DNA from: Vicinamibacterales bacterium
Lineage (GTDB): Bacteria; Acidobacteriota; Vicinamibacteria; Vicinamibacterales; Fen-181
DNA: 32,346 nt
Reading direction: 5' to 3'
Assembly: GCA_036504215.1 (NCBI GenBank)
Contig: DASXVO010000001.1
Location: 1-32,346 of the forward strand
In this document: piece after piece, positions 7,026 through 15,781 of the stretch
Layout of the letters: every line of letters begins with the position of its first letter
Numbering within the stretch: position 1 is the stretch's first letter
Made by a program: the position numbers and the translations under genes
Notes under the pieces: generated by a model
Databases searched by the model: none
What the model was told of the DNA's origin: nothing
Seen by the model: the letters and a program-made list of their open reading frames with translations, nothing else

Positions 7026-9440
7026 ATGGAACTCCTGTGGCTAGACGTACGCGCCAGTGCTCGAACGCTGATGAGGAACCGGGCCTTCTCGGCGGTCGCC
7101 ATCGCCACCTTGGCGCTCGGGATCGGCGGCGTGAGTCTCGTCTTCAGCATCACGGCCGGGCTCCTGGCTGACGCGATTCCGTACCAGCGCGCCAACGAAA
7201 TCTGCATCCTTCAGCCCAGCCTCTCCGATTGGCGGCTGTTCGAGCTGATGGGGAGTGACCCCGGGCCATTCGCAAGTGTGGCGGCGTATAACGAGCGAGC
7301 GGCAAACTTGGCGGACGCAACAGGGGCAGAGCGGATTCTCGTCGGACGGGTCACGCCGACGTTTCTGTCGCTCACCGGCACCCGCACGGCGGTGGGCCGA
7401 GGGTTCTCGAAAGACGACTTCCAGCCCCGCCAGCCGACGGTTCTGCTCCTCACGGATGCTTTCTGGCGGCGCAGGTTTGGCGCGTCTCTTCGCGCCGTCG
7501 GCCAGACCCTGACTCTCGACGACCGTGCGTACACCATCATCGGGGTGATCGCGCCGCCGTTCAGGGCTCCGGAGGACCTGCCCTCCGCGCGCAGCCTGGC
7601 TGCTCGCATCGGCGCGGATGTGCTGCTGCCGCTGACCGGAAACCCCCAGGCACGGGATCCCGCGAGCACCGACCGCATGTGGCGCGGTGTGGACGTGCTG
7701 GTTCGACTGCGGCCGGGAGCCAACGTGGACCAGGGGCGAAGTCACCTTGGTACGCTCGCCCGCCAGTTGTCGGGACGGCTGGGGCCAGGGCTCGGCCACA
7801 CGTTGGTGCGCCTGCCCGATTATGTCGCGGGCGATCTCCCGAGACAACTCGCCCTCCTGGGAGCGGCCGTGACGCTGCTCCTGGTGGTCGCGGGCACCAA
7901 CGTCGCGCACCTCCTGCTCGCGCGAGGCCTCGCGCGTCGGCAGGAGATGGCCATACGAAGTGCGCTTGGCGCAGCCCGCAGACACCTGATGCAGTGCAGT
8001 CTGACCGACGCCCTGCTCCTGAGTCTCTGTGGAGGGGTGCTCGGTGTCTGCTTCGCCTGGGCGGGAGAAGCCAGTGTGGTGGGTCTTGCCGGCGAGTGGT
8101 TGTCCAGGACCGATCGCGTTCGTGTCGATGGCCGAGTGCTCGCGTTCACGGCGCTCGTGTCCCTCCTCGCGGGGTTGGGCGTGGGCCTCGTTCCGGGTCT
8201 CCACGTCTCGCGGATCGATCCTCTTCCGCTGTTGAACGGTGGAATGGGCTCGCGCGGGCAGATGAAACAGGGCTGGCTGCGTACGCTCCTCGTGGTGACG
8301 CAGATCGCGCTCTCCCTGACGCTCCTGATTGGCGGCGGTCTCCTCGCCAAGGACTTCCTGCGAGCGACCTGGCTCGACCTCGGGTTCGATCCCGCCGGCG
8401 TCCTGGTTGGTGAACTGTCACTCAGTCGCGTGGCATACGCCGAACCGGAGCAGGGGAACGCGTTCTTTCGGAAGGTCCTCGACCGAACCATGGCGATCCC
8501 CGGCGTCCAGGCGGCCGCTCTCACCAACAGCGCGCCTGGGGGGCCATCGATGGCCTCCGTGAACATTCGCGTCCGGCGTAATGATGTCGCCGAGGAAACA
8601 CCCGAAGCGGACGAGCAGTGCGAGGTCGTCGCGGGAGCCTACTTTGCCACGCTGGCCATTCCGATGCGGGCAGGCCGGCCGCTCGATGAACGCGATCGCC
8701 GCACCGCCGAGCCTGTCGTCGTGACGAACGAGCAGTTCGCTCGAAAGTACTGGGGCGGGACCGGCTTCGCGATCAACCAACAGGTTCTGGTCGGGGAGAG
8801 GGGATACCGCGTTGTCGGTGTGGCCGGCAATGTTCAAGACCTGGAGGCGCCGGCCCAGCCGCGCATCTACTTCGCGTATGAGCAGTTCGCTGCATGGTCC
8901 CCGCAGATGACGCTGCTCCTGCGCGTGACCGAAGGCCCCAAGACATTGGCAGCCCCCTTGACGAGAACCGTGGCGGAGCTGAACCGCCTGCAACCGATCT
9001 ACGACGTGCGGCCGCTCAAGGAGATCGTGGTTGGACCGCTGGCGCGACGGGCCGTCCTCGCTGCCCTGATCGCCGTGTTTGGACTGGTCACCATCATCGT
9101 GGCGTGCGTGGGCGTGTACGGCGCGACATCGTGTGCGGTCGCGGAGCGCCGTCGGGAGATCGCGATTCGCCTGGCGCTCGGCGCATCGGTCAGCCGAGTG
9201 GTGGCGACGATCGCCCTGCGGGGCGGGATGGCGGTACTCTGCGGTCTAGTTCTCGGGATCGGGGTTGCGCTCTCTCTCACCTCACTTATGCGCGCACACC
9301 TGGTCGGGGTTACGCATACCGACGTTGGGACCTACGCCGTCGTGACGCTGCTGGTCGCGGTGGTGGGATTGGGTGGTAGCGTAGCCCCGGTGGTCAAAGT
9401 CGTCCGAGGGCAGCCACTGGCTGCGTTGCATTCCGACTGA
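7026..9440 (+). CDS. ADOP-type MacB/FtsX permease, 804 aa (no PadR partner)
   Basis: Second orphan MacB-like permease of the window. Chosen start is the ATG at 7026 (MELLWLDVRASARTLMRNRA), where family similarity begins. The frame is open 69 codons further upstream, but that part is low-complexity and Arg-rich. Seen: helix 1 at about residues 20-45 (ATLALGIGGVSLVFSITAGL), a MacB-type periplasmic core (FWRRRFGASLRAVGQTLTLD, IIGVIAPPF), helices at about residues 275-450 (LLLVVAGTNVAHLLLARGLA), a second core, and C-terminal FtsX helices (VFGLVTIIVACVGVYGATSC, then EIAIRLALGAS). The C-terminus is shorter and more divergent (PLAALHSD) than the canonical PxxALR ending. A stem-loop follows the stop, then a DUF4412-like and a TonB-C protein on the same strand, suggesting one transcription unit. 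Confidence 0.92.
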   Translation: MELLWLDVRASARTLMRNRAFSAVAIATLALGIGGVSLVFSITAGLLADAIPYQRANEICILQPSLSDWRLFELMGSDPGPFASVAAYNERAANLADATGAERILVGRVTPTFLSLTGTRTAVGRGFSKDDFQPRQPTVLLLTDAFWRRRFGASLRAVGQTLTLDDRAYTIIGVIAPPFRAPEDLPSARSLAARIGADVLLPLTGNPQARDPASTDRMWRGVDVLVRLRPGANVDQGRSHLGTLARQLSGRLGPGLGHTLVRLPDYVAGDLPRQLALLGAAVTLLLVVAGTNVAHLLLARGLARRQEMAIRSALGAARRHLMQCSLTDALLLSLCGGVLGVCFAWAGEASVVGLAGEWLSRTDRVRVDGRVLAFTALVSLLAGLGVGLVPGLHVSRIDPLPLLNGGMGSRGQMKQGWLRTLLVVTQIALSLTLLIGGGLLAKDFLRATWLDLGFDPAGVLVGELSLSRVAYAEPEQGNAFFRKVLDRTMAIPGVQAAALTNSAPGGPSMASVNIRVRRNDVAEETPEADEQCEVVAGAYFATLAIPMRAGRPLDERDRRTAEPVVVTNEQFARKYWGGTGFAINQQVLVGERGYRVVGVAGNVQDLEAPAQPRIYFAYEQFAAWSPQMTLLLRVTEGPKTLAAPLTRTVAELNRLQPIYDVRPLKEIVVGPLARRAVLAALIAVFGLVTIIVACVGVYGATSCAVAERRREIAIRLALGASVSRVVATIALRGGMAVLCGLVLGIGVALSLTSLMRAHLVGVTHTDVGTYAVVTLLVAVVGLGGSVAPVVKVVRGQPLAALHSD

Positions 9441-9466
9441 AGGCGCGATCAAACGGAGCCGCGCCT
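9441..9466 (+). terminator. Stem-loop directly after permease stop
   Basis: AGGCGCG at 9441-9447 pairs perfectly with CGCGCCT at 9460-9466 around a 12-base loop, starting at the base after the stop codon. No T-tract follows, so it may be an attenuating or mRNA-stabilising hairpin between operon genes and not a full terminator. Confidence 0.4.
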
Positions 9467-9517
9467 CACGAGGGGTGCACACCGTTCGAAGTCCGGGCCT
9501 TGAAGGAAAGGGAGCCG

Positions 9518-10237
9518 ATGACGACACTTCTCCTCGCCATCCTGTTGACGCTGATCCCGCCGACCCAACCGACGACGGTTGTCGGCGAAGGCTTGGCATT
9601 CCACCTGAGGGTCCAGTCCGGCAGCGTTGGCGGACACCAGCCCAGTGGTTTCCCGGAGGGGGCCGCGGACATGGAGGTCGTCACGGACGGGAAGTCGATT
9701 CGCGTGACGCTCCACGGGCAGATAGGCGAAATGCAGGATGGCTCGATCAGCCTCGCGCCGGCCGGCCAGCGGGTGCGCTACCTGATCAACGAGCGCGATC
9801 GGACGTTTCGCGTCAAGGACGTGGTGTCGCCGCGGGCGGCAGCTGGCGAGTCCGCGCTCATCAAACCGACAGACGTCTTTCAGACTATCGAGGGACATCG
9901 CGCCCAGAAGTTCCTGCTCCCGCCCCGCCGGCCTGGGGCCGACGGTCGAAGGACGTCGGATCAAGCCCCGGGGCCCACAACCGACCAGGAAGTCTGGTGC
10001 ACTTCGGACTTCAAGGTGGCGCCCAGACTGACGGAAATCACAAACCCGGCGCTGGCGTCCTTGGGAGACGACGAGGCGCTACAGTTCGTCAGGTTGTGCC
10101 CCCTGGCGCTGAGAACGGTGCTGCATGTCGGCACGAATCCAGAAGTCGACATCGTCTGGACCATAACGGGGATTCGCCGCATGTCGCCCCCTCCCGAGCT
10201 GTTCAAGGTTCCGTCCGGCTACCGTAGGACCCAGTAG
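9518..10237 (+). CDS. Secreted DUF4412-like protein, 239 aa
   Basis: Predicted exported protein of unknown function. Seen: a short N-terminal signal-like segment (MTTLLLAILLTLIPPTQ), then a mostly beta-type domain with repeated short strands (DMEVVTDGKSIRVTLHGQIG, QRVRYLINERDRTFRVKDV) and an ending ELFKVPSGYRR. This pattern, a readout strand followed by a VPxGY tail, is typical of the periplasmic DUF4412 family; assignment by eye only. The ATG at 9518 is preferred over one six codons upstream because GAAAGGGAG lies just before it. It sits 77 bases after the permease gene and 41 bases before a TonB-C protein on the same strand, suggesting a shared envelope role. Molecular function unknown. Confidence 0.75.
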   Translation: MTTLLLAILLTLIPPTQPTTVVGEGLAFHLRVQSGSVGGHQPSGFPEGAADMEVVTDGKSIRVTLHGQIGEMQDGSISLAPAGQRVRYLINERDRTFRVKDVVSPRAAAGESALIKPTDVFQTIEGHRAQKFLLPPRRPGADGRRTSDQAPGPTTDQEVWCTSDFKVAPRLTEITNPALASLGDDEALQFVRLCPLALRTVLHVGTNPEVDIVWTITGIRRMSPPPELFKVPSGYRRTQ

Positions 10238-10278
10238 AACGATCAACACGAGCGTGTCATGTGAAGAGGTGACAACCG

Positions 10279-10674
10279 ATGCGGACAATCACGGCTCTGT
10301 CGATCGCGCTCGTCCTTCTCCTCGTGTCGGTCGGCGCACGTCAGACCCCGACTCCACCGCCCTTTGCACCCGGCGTGGTGAGAATCCCACAAGCAGGAGT
10401 CGTCGCTCCGACGCCGACCCACAAGGTGCACCCGAAGTACACACCTGCCGCCGAGGCGGCCAAGCTTCAAGGAACCGTGACGGTGGAGTGTGTGGTCAAG
10501 GTCGACGGGACGGTGGGAGACCTACGGGTCGTGAAATCGCTCGACACAACGTACGGTCTGGACGACAGGGCGGTGAAGGCGGCCAAGACCTGGCGATTCA
10601 CTCCGGCAAAGAAAGGGACGAAATCCATCCGGTCTGTCGTGACACTCGACTTCGATTTCGTCATCGGCCAATAG
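10279..10674 (+). CDS. Secreted TonB C-terminal-domain protein, 131 aa
   Basis: Small exported protein carrying a TonB C-terminal domain. Seen: a signal or anchor segment at residues 1-21 (MRTITALSIALVLLLVSVGA), a Pro-rich linker (TPTPPPFAPG), then the domain at about residues 52-131: HPKYTPAAEAAKLQGTVTVE, VKVDGTVGDLRVVKSLD, DDRAVKAAKTWRFTPAKK. These match the usual YPxxAxxxxxxGxVxVxxxVxxxGxV and AxxAxxxWxFxPA pattern. Energy-transducing TonB proteins have a longer periplasmic linker; this compact form is common in Acidobacteria and may act as an accessory that is not coupled to ExbBD. GAAGAGGTG lies upstream of the ATG. Probably co-transcribed with the DUF4412-like gene. A hairpin overlaps its stop codon. 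Confidence 0.88.
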   Translation: MRTITALSIALVLLLVSVGARQTPTPPPFAPGVVRIPQAGVVAPTPTHKVHPKYTPAAEAAKLQGTVTVECVVKVDGTVGDLRVVKSLDTTYGLDDRAVKAAKTWRFTPAKKGTKSIRSVVTLDFDFVIGQ

Positions 10675-11221
10675 CACGCTGCGCCATCGGCGCCCGTGCC
10701 TCTGAAAGGCGATCGCGCTGGACCTCAACCGCCGCGCTCTGCTTTCCATTCCATGGCCGGGCAGCGCTGTGGATGTCCGTCACCCGATCGAACACCCGGC
10801 CCGGCTCGATCCGGCCTTCGAGCACGTCGGGCAGGAGTTCCTCGATGTAGGCGCGCACCGCCTCGCCTTGTCCTCCGTCGAGGCGCGCGCCGCCCCACCA
10901 CCCACCGTGCAGGCAGGAGGTCTGCAGTCCTTGTTGGCAGAACTCGCACGTGCCGTCGGACCAGGCGAACGGCGCAACGACCAGGTCGCCCTTCTTCACC
11001 CTTCGAACGTCCGAGCCCACAGCCTCGACGATGCCGACGAATTCGTGGCCCATCCGGTTGCCGGTCTCGCTGGGCGTCATCGAGTTGTAGGGCCAGAGAT
11101 CGCTCCCACAGATGCAGGCTCGTGTCACTCGAACGAGAGTGTCTGTCAACTCGACGAGCCGTGCGTCCGGAACGATTTCGACCCGGACATCGTGCGCGCC
11201 GTACATCACCGTCGCTCGCAT
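10661..11221 (-). pseudogene. Zinc alcohol dehydrogenase relic with Rossmann-domain deletion
   Basis: The N-terminal 123 residues are a good GroES-like dehydrogenase domain (CICGSDLWPY, MGHEFVGIVEAVG, structural-zinc lobe GTCEFCQQGLQTSC, then LDGGQGEAVR). At about base 10852 the protein jumps in frame to AYIEELLPDVLEGRIEPGRV, which in this family is the far C-terminal part. The whole cofactor-binding Rossmann domain, about 170 residues, is missing. After FDRVTDI the frame degrades (the expected C-terminus continues in another frame). A ribosome site GAGGG is still present before the ATG. The product could not bind NAD(P), so it is a pseudogene. With the cupin relic just upstream it mirrors the intact module at 1-1151. 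Confidence 0.82.
10674..10699. terminator. Terminator-like hairpin after TonB-C gene
   Basis: Nested arms GCACG (10674-10678) with CGTGC (10695-10699) and GCGCC (10681-10685) with GGCGC (10689-10693) form a strong GC stem with a three-base loop, starting at the last base of the stop codon. There is no clear T-run. It could serve transcripts from both strands, since a minus-strand relic gene ends here as well. Confidence 0.45.
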
Positions 11222-11265
11222 GTTGGTTCCCTCATCTCGTGCGGTGAACAGCGGCAGTCAGGACG

Positions 11266-11334
11266 TCACGCCGGCACCTTGCCGGCAAGCGCCTCGGCGA
11301 CGGCGAGATGCGTCATCGCCGTCGTGGGCGTTCG
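11266..11334 (-). pseudogene. Cupin gene relic (C-terminal segment)
   Basis: The minus strand encodes RTPTTAMTHLAVAEALAGK and then VPA-stop. This aligns with the cupin at 741-1151, which has [19 protein letters not shown] at the equivalent place near its end. The metal-binding cupin motifs upstream are gone, and the last 20 or so residues are also lost. It lies directly upstream of the dehydrogenase relic on the same strand, the same order as in the intact module except for the missing tautomerase. Confidence 0.6.
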
Positions 11335-11419
11335 AGCCGATTGCCGGGTGGGACCGCGAGATGCTCCAGCCGCGCCGCTACGTCCAACATCTTCAGTTTG
11401 CGCCGGGCGAGATCGGTCC

Positions 11420-13828
11420 CTACTTCTTGCTCCACTCGGCGGCCTTGTCGGGTTTGCCCCAGGCCTGATAGAGATGAGCGAGCCATTGAAGGGCCAGCTC
11501 CAAATGGTAGCGATCGGAGATGGCCGTGCGGTCCTGACGCGCCAGCATCCCTTGATAGCCTTCGAGGAGCAGCGGTTGCGCCTCGGCGTATCTCTTCTCG
11601 CCGGCCAGGCTCGCACCCAGCAGGCTCTTGGCGCGGAATCGTTGCCAGCCGTCCGGGTCATTCCTTTCGTTGATCGCCAGGGCCTCGCGCGCGAGACGCT
11701 CACCCTCCACGAACTTCCCTTGCGAGACGTAGGCCAGCGCCAGATCGGACGCCGATGGCCTGTTGTCGGGGTGGTCCAGGCCCAGGGCGCGCCGTCGCCC
11801 CGCCAGGACTTGCGCCGCAAGCGTCTCAGCCAAGGCAAAATCGCCCCGTCGTTGGTACATGGATGCACAATCCGCAAGATAGGAAAGGGTCGCCGGATGT
11901 TCCTGACCCAGCACGCGGCGGCTGATCTCCAGGGTCTGGCCGAAGAGCGGCTCGGCTTGCGCGTATTTGCCCTGCCGGACGTAGGTGTCGGCGAGATTGC
12001 CCATGGACAGCACCGTGTCGGGATGCTCGGGACCCAGGACGCGGCGCTGGATCTCCAGGTTCCGGCTGTAGAGCGCCTCGGCCTGTCCGTACTTGCCCCG
12101 CGTCCAATAGACGTTGGCCAGGTTGTTCATCGAGATCACCGTGTCGGGATGCTCTGGACCCAGCACGCGGCGCTGGATCTCCAGGTTCTGGCTGTAGATT
12201 GCCTCGGCCTGCGAGTCCTTACCCTGCGCCCGGTAGACGTTGCCCAGGTTGTTCATGCACGACAGCGTGTCGGGATGCTCCGGCCCCGAGATCCGCCGCT
12301 CGATCTCGAGGGCCCCGCGGAGCAGCGTCTCCGCCTCGGCGAACTTGCCTTCGTGCCAGGCCGTACGTCCCAGCTGGTTCACGGTGTTGAGCGTCCGTGG
12401 GTCCTCGGGACCCCAAATCCGGCGCTCCAATTCCAGCGTATGCTCCAGCTGCTTCCGGGATTCCCCGTACTGCGCGAGCTCGGCATACGTCTTCCCCATC
12501 GTCTCCCGAATCGCGGCCTCCACTTCCGGCTGGTTGCCGAACTTCCCGTCGATGCGGGCCGCGGCCCGGTCCAGGGCCGTTCTCACCTTGAGGTCGGGAT
12601 CGGGTCTGGCGCTCTGCCCGGCTTGGGCTTTCGCACTGGCCTGTGCCAGCACATCGTGCTGCAAGAAGTCGGTCACCGCCTTGGCGATGGCGGACTGCTG
12701 CGTGGCTTTCGCTTCCGCCCGCCGCGCTTTCACCGCTTCCCAGGTGCTGGCAAGGACGCCCAGCACCAGCGCCATGACCACCGCCGCCGCGCCCAGCACC
12801 AACGCCTTGTGGCGTCGCGCGAACTTCCGCAGTTGGTACGAGGCGCTGGGCGGGCGCGCGGTGATGGGCTCGTCGCGCATATGGCGGCGCAGGTCCCCCG
12901 CCAGCTCGGCGGCCGACGCGTAACGCCGCGTCTTGTCCTTCTCCAGGGCCTTGCCGACGATGATCTCGATGTCGCCGCGATACGCGCGATTCACGACTCT
13001 CAGCGCGCTCGGTTCTTCCTCGCGGATGGTTCGCACCACCTCGGTCAGCTGACGTCCAATCTCGTACGGTCGTTTGCCTGCGAGCACCTCGTAGAGGATC
13101 ACCCCCAGCGCATACACGTCGCTGCGCGTATCGATCTCCGCCGGATCTCCCAGCACCTGCTCCGGACTCATGTAAGCCAGTGTCCCGACAATTTCGCCGA
13201 CGCTTGTCTGCAGGGTGACGCACGCGTCCGGGTCTGTGAGCCGCGCCACGCCGAAGTCCAGGATGTGCGGCTGTCCCGATTCGTCGACAAGAATGTTGGC
13301 GGGCTTGAGGTCGCGATGGATTAGCGCGCGCTGATGGGCGTGCAGGACGGCATCACAGATCTTCGCCATCAACTCCAGCCGCTGCCGCACGTCGAGCCGG
13401 TGGGTGTGGCAATAGTCGAGCAGCGACTGCCCATTCACCAACTCCATGGCGATGTACGGCTGGCGCCCGGAAGGTGTCTCGGCCGTGCCCGCTTCATAGA
13501 TTTGGGCGATGCCGGTGTGCTGCAGCCGCCCCAGCGCCTGCGCCTCGTTCTCGAAGCGGCGAATCATCTCGCTGGTGGCGAATCCTGCGCGGATCACCTT
13601 CAGCGCGACGGTGCGTTGCGGAAACCCCTGTTCCGCCTCGTAGACAGCACCCATCCCGCCCTCACCGAGCAGGCGAAGGATGCGATACCGCCCAATCCTG
13701 GCCGGCAACGGCTGCGCGGTGCCGGCTGGCGACGAGGGCGCGCCTGGCGCCGCTGCGCCGGTGTTGATGGGCTCGCCGGGACGAGGCTTGCGCTCGTTCC
13801 CTGACGTGGAGGGATCGCGTTCGGGCAT
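11420..13828 (-). CDS. Membrane-anchored serine/threonine protein kinase with TPR repeats, 802 aa
   Basis: Hanks-type (PknB-like) kinase. Seen: Gly-rich loop LGEGGMGAVYEAEQ (about residues 54-67), the ATP-binding Lys in VALKVIR (77), catalytic loop HRDLKPANILVD (Asp about 173), DFGVARL (191-197), the activation segment to GTLAYMSPEQVLG, and SDVYALGVILYEVLAGKRPY. All catalytic motifs are intact. One transmembrane helix (about residues 343-361) precedes a periplasmic coiled or linker region and a TPR array from about residue 400 to the end, with repeated EIQRRVLGPEHPDT and NNLANVY units of about 42 residues (TPR_10/12 type). The start at 13828 is chosen for AAGGA about ten bases upstream; 57 upstream codons are not kinase-like. 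Such kinases sense envelope or protein-protein signals; substrates unknown. Confidence 0.95.
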   Translation of the reverse strand: MPERDPSTSGNERKPRPGEPINTGAAAPGAPSSPAGTAQPLPARIGRYRILRLLGEGGMGAVYEAEQGFPQRTVALKVIRAGFATSEMIRRFENEAQALGRLQHTGIAQIYEAGTAETPSGRQPYIAMELVNGQSLLDYCHTHRLDVRQRLELMAKICDAVLHAHQRALIHRDLKPANILVDESGQPHILDFGVARLTDPDACVTLQTSVGEIVGTLAYMSPEQVLGDPAEIDTRSDVYALGVILYEVLAGKRPYEIGRQLTEVVRTIREEEPSALRVVNRAYRGDIEIIVGKALEKDKTRRYASAAELAGDLRRHMRDEPITARPPSASYQLRKFARRHKALVLGAAAVVMALVLGVLASTWEAVKARRAEAKATQQSAIAKAVTDFLQHDVLAQASAKAQAGQSARPDPDLKVRTALDRAAARIDGKFGNQPEVEAAIRETMGKTYAELAQYGESRKQLEHTLELERRIWGPEDPRTLNTVNQLGRTAWHEGKFAEAETLLRGALEIERRISGPEHPDTLSCMNNLGNVYRAQGKDSQAEAIYSQNLEIQRRVLGPEHPDTVISMNNLANVYWTRGKYGQAEALYSRNLEIQRRVLGPEHPDTVLSMGNLADTYVRQGKYAQAEPLFGQTLEISRRVLGQEHPATLSYLADCASMYQRRGDFALAETLAAQVLAGRRRALGLDHPDNRPSASDLALAYVSQGKFVEGERLAREALAINERNDPDGWQRFRAKSLLGASLAGEKRYAEAQPLLLEGYQGMLARQDRTAISDRYHLELALQWLAHLYQAWGKPDKAAEWSKK

Positions 13829-14291
13829 CGGCTGACCGTCCTTCGCACCGCAGATGCTTCGCTCAGCTGGCCAAAGCCGTGCCCTCCAGATCCTGCGGCC
13901 GAGGAACTGCTGGAAGACGCTGGGAGTAGCTTGCTTCAGCCCAGATCTGAATATACAACGGAACCCGACAGTTCGATTTGGGGACGCCCTTGCGGACATC
14001 GGTGATCACGCGGTCGCACGACGTTGAATGTCATTGGCCCCATGGGAGCTGGATCGGGCGTGTCAGTGCTGAGCGCAGGAGGCGCCAGGGGGTGCAGCTT
14101 GTCTCCCCCGACACCGCGGCGCGCTGCGCCACCACCTGCGGCGTCATCTCACCTACTACCACCAACCGCGGACTCACCTCTCGTTGGACAAGGATGAGCC
14201 GATCGCGCGAGCCGTTCGGGTTCTACCGCTTGATTCTCGCCCGTCAAGTCCCGCACACTGTCGGCTTACGACTGTCGGACCGTGGCCAACA
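13829..14291. other. Divergent intergenic region, no gene seen
   Basis: About 460 bases between the kinase gene (minus) and the outer-membrane-type gene (plus). It must hold both promoters. A TATATT hexamer on the minus strand (13950-13955) is a possible -10 element for the kinase, but no good -35 partner is visible. Open frames here show no family motif. Confidence 0.4.
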
Positions 14292-15195
14292 ATGACCGGG
14301 GGATCCCATTCGCGCGCACATCATTGCCCTGTTTGTCGCGGCGCTGTCCCTGCTCGCGTGTTCGACCGTTTGGGCCCAGACCTCTGGCACACTGTCGGAA
14401 GGGGCTCAACGCGGCGTCGAGGGGCATGCGCAGGGGGCGTTCCCCGAGGCGACCTTCGACGTCGGCTTCGCCACTTACACGCCGCCTGACAACCAGTTCT
14501 CGCCGTACTACTCCTGGGACGCGTACATGGCGCTCGACCTGACGGTGGTTCGCTCCGGCGAACGTGCCCTGAACTTCTGGACGACTTTTCAGACGGCAGG
14601 GACTGAGAACCTCGGGTCGAAGGTGAGCGTCGGCGGCGCCGGGTACATCATCGGGCTCGGCTATCGGGGAAGACTTCGCGACGACATCAAGGTGTCGGCA
14701 GGGCTGGTGCACCTGAGCTCCCATCTCACGCGCGATCTCGATCAGAAGACGAACGAGCAGCGCCGGGCCGGTGCGCCGATCCCCGTCGTCGACGACCCGG
14801 GCGAATACAATGTGCCCTACATCGAGGCGTCGCGCCGGTTCTTGAAGTGGCCCTTCACGCCAGAACTCACGGCCATCATCGAGCCAGTCAACCTCCGCCT
14901 GGACGGCGGTGTCCGAGGGCACGTCCGGCCGCTCTATCTTGCCTCGCAGTGGATCCTCTGGCGCCGGAACGGGCGATCGTTTGTGGCCGAGACACGCCAC
15001 GAGATCGGCCCCAATCCGTTCAACACATTCGATTTGTCGTTCGAGTGGTTTGCCCGCCAGCCATCCGAGGGCCGTTTTCAAGTGCTCCTGCGAATCGTTC
15101 CCGGCCACAGCTTCCACGTCAGCCCCAACCTGGGCGGCGTGCGTGACGGCATCGCGATCGGCATCCGCCTGCGCTTCCGCTCGGTGCGGTCGTAG
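14292..15195 (+). CDS. Exported outer-membrane-type protein (DUF1207-like), start disturbed by probable one-base insertion
   Basis: Predicted beta-barrel or envelope protein. Seen: a signal peptide (IRAHIIALFVAALSLLACST then VWAQ), then alternating-residue beta strands and the segments GLGYRGRLRDDIKVSAGLVH, LSSHLTRDL and NVPYIEASRRFLKWPFTPEL, ending in IGIRLRFRS. This resembles DUF1207-type proteins (a His-Ser-Ser-His element followed by a barrel); assignment by eye, moderate. In the main frame there is no ATG upstream of the signal peptide, only ATT at 14308. If one G is removed from the five-G run at 14298-14302, an ATG at 14292 comes into frame (MTGDPIRAHIIA). I take that as the likely true start. 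The next in-frame ATG (14527) would remove the signal peptide. Confidence 0.7.
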
Positions 15196-15781
15196 AGAGG
15201 CTTAACCACCTGCGCGGATCTGGCGACCGACGCACCGCGGCCGGCCCGCGTGACAACGGCCACCAGATCCCCAGGACCGCCGCGCTTTGATGTCCGCTTC
15301 GCTCACCACCGCGACTCTCGTCTGCGCGGTCGGCTCGTCAATGGGCGCTCGCACCCGGCGCGCCGCAGCGCTCAGATCGGCTCAATCCTCCCCCGACCGC
15401 AATCCGCCTGCAAACAACCCCCGCGTGCGACCATCTGGCCGATGGCAAGGCTCGCGCGGCTTCAGCAACTCGGTTCTTGATTCAGGAGGGGTGAGAGTGG
15501 CGCGGCCGGCCCTTCGACTCGCTCCACGGCAGAGCGCTCGCTCAGGACACGGGCGATGGTTGGAACGACAGAAAGTGGCGCGGCCGGCCACCCGCAGACC
15601 GATCTCCCTCGTGGGCGCGATACGATGCGTTGGCGGTGTCCGCTGGCATGCCGCTCCCCGCTCTCGAGGGCACGAGAAGACCCGTTATCGGACCCGACGG
15701 ACGCCGCCCGGACATGCGGCCGAGGCGCCCAGGCGAAACACGGACCAGGACCGCGTTCCATCCGGCCTTCAGCTCCAGCGG
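15196..15781. other. Intergenic region with repeats, no gene seen
   Basis: About 590 bases between two convergent genes. It holds a 16-base direct repeat and a REP-like palindrome, listed separately. No protein motif was found in any frame. Confidence 0.55.
15496..15589. repeat. 16-base direct repeat flanking a REP-like palindrome
   Basis: AGTGGCGCGGCCGGCC occurs at 15496-15511 and again at 15574-15589. Between them is CCTTCGACTCGCTC (15511-15524), then GAGCGCTCGCTCAGG (15532-15546), which has the look of the interspersed CCTTCGAC/GCTCAGG palindromes common in environmental bacterial genomes and akin to the element at 32244-32287. Confidence 0.55.

Noticed and set aside
11420-13000. Tandem DNA repeats resembling a CRISPR or satellite array
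   Set aside because: The periodic sequence at about 12000-12330 is the coding repeat of the kinase TPR units (about 126 bases each), not short repeats with unique spacers.
10769-13324. 851-codon plus-strand frame across the kinase gene
   Set aside because: Antisense shadow: the minus strand contains all catalytic kinase motifs and TPR repeats.
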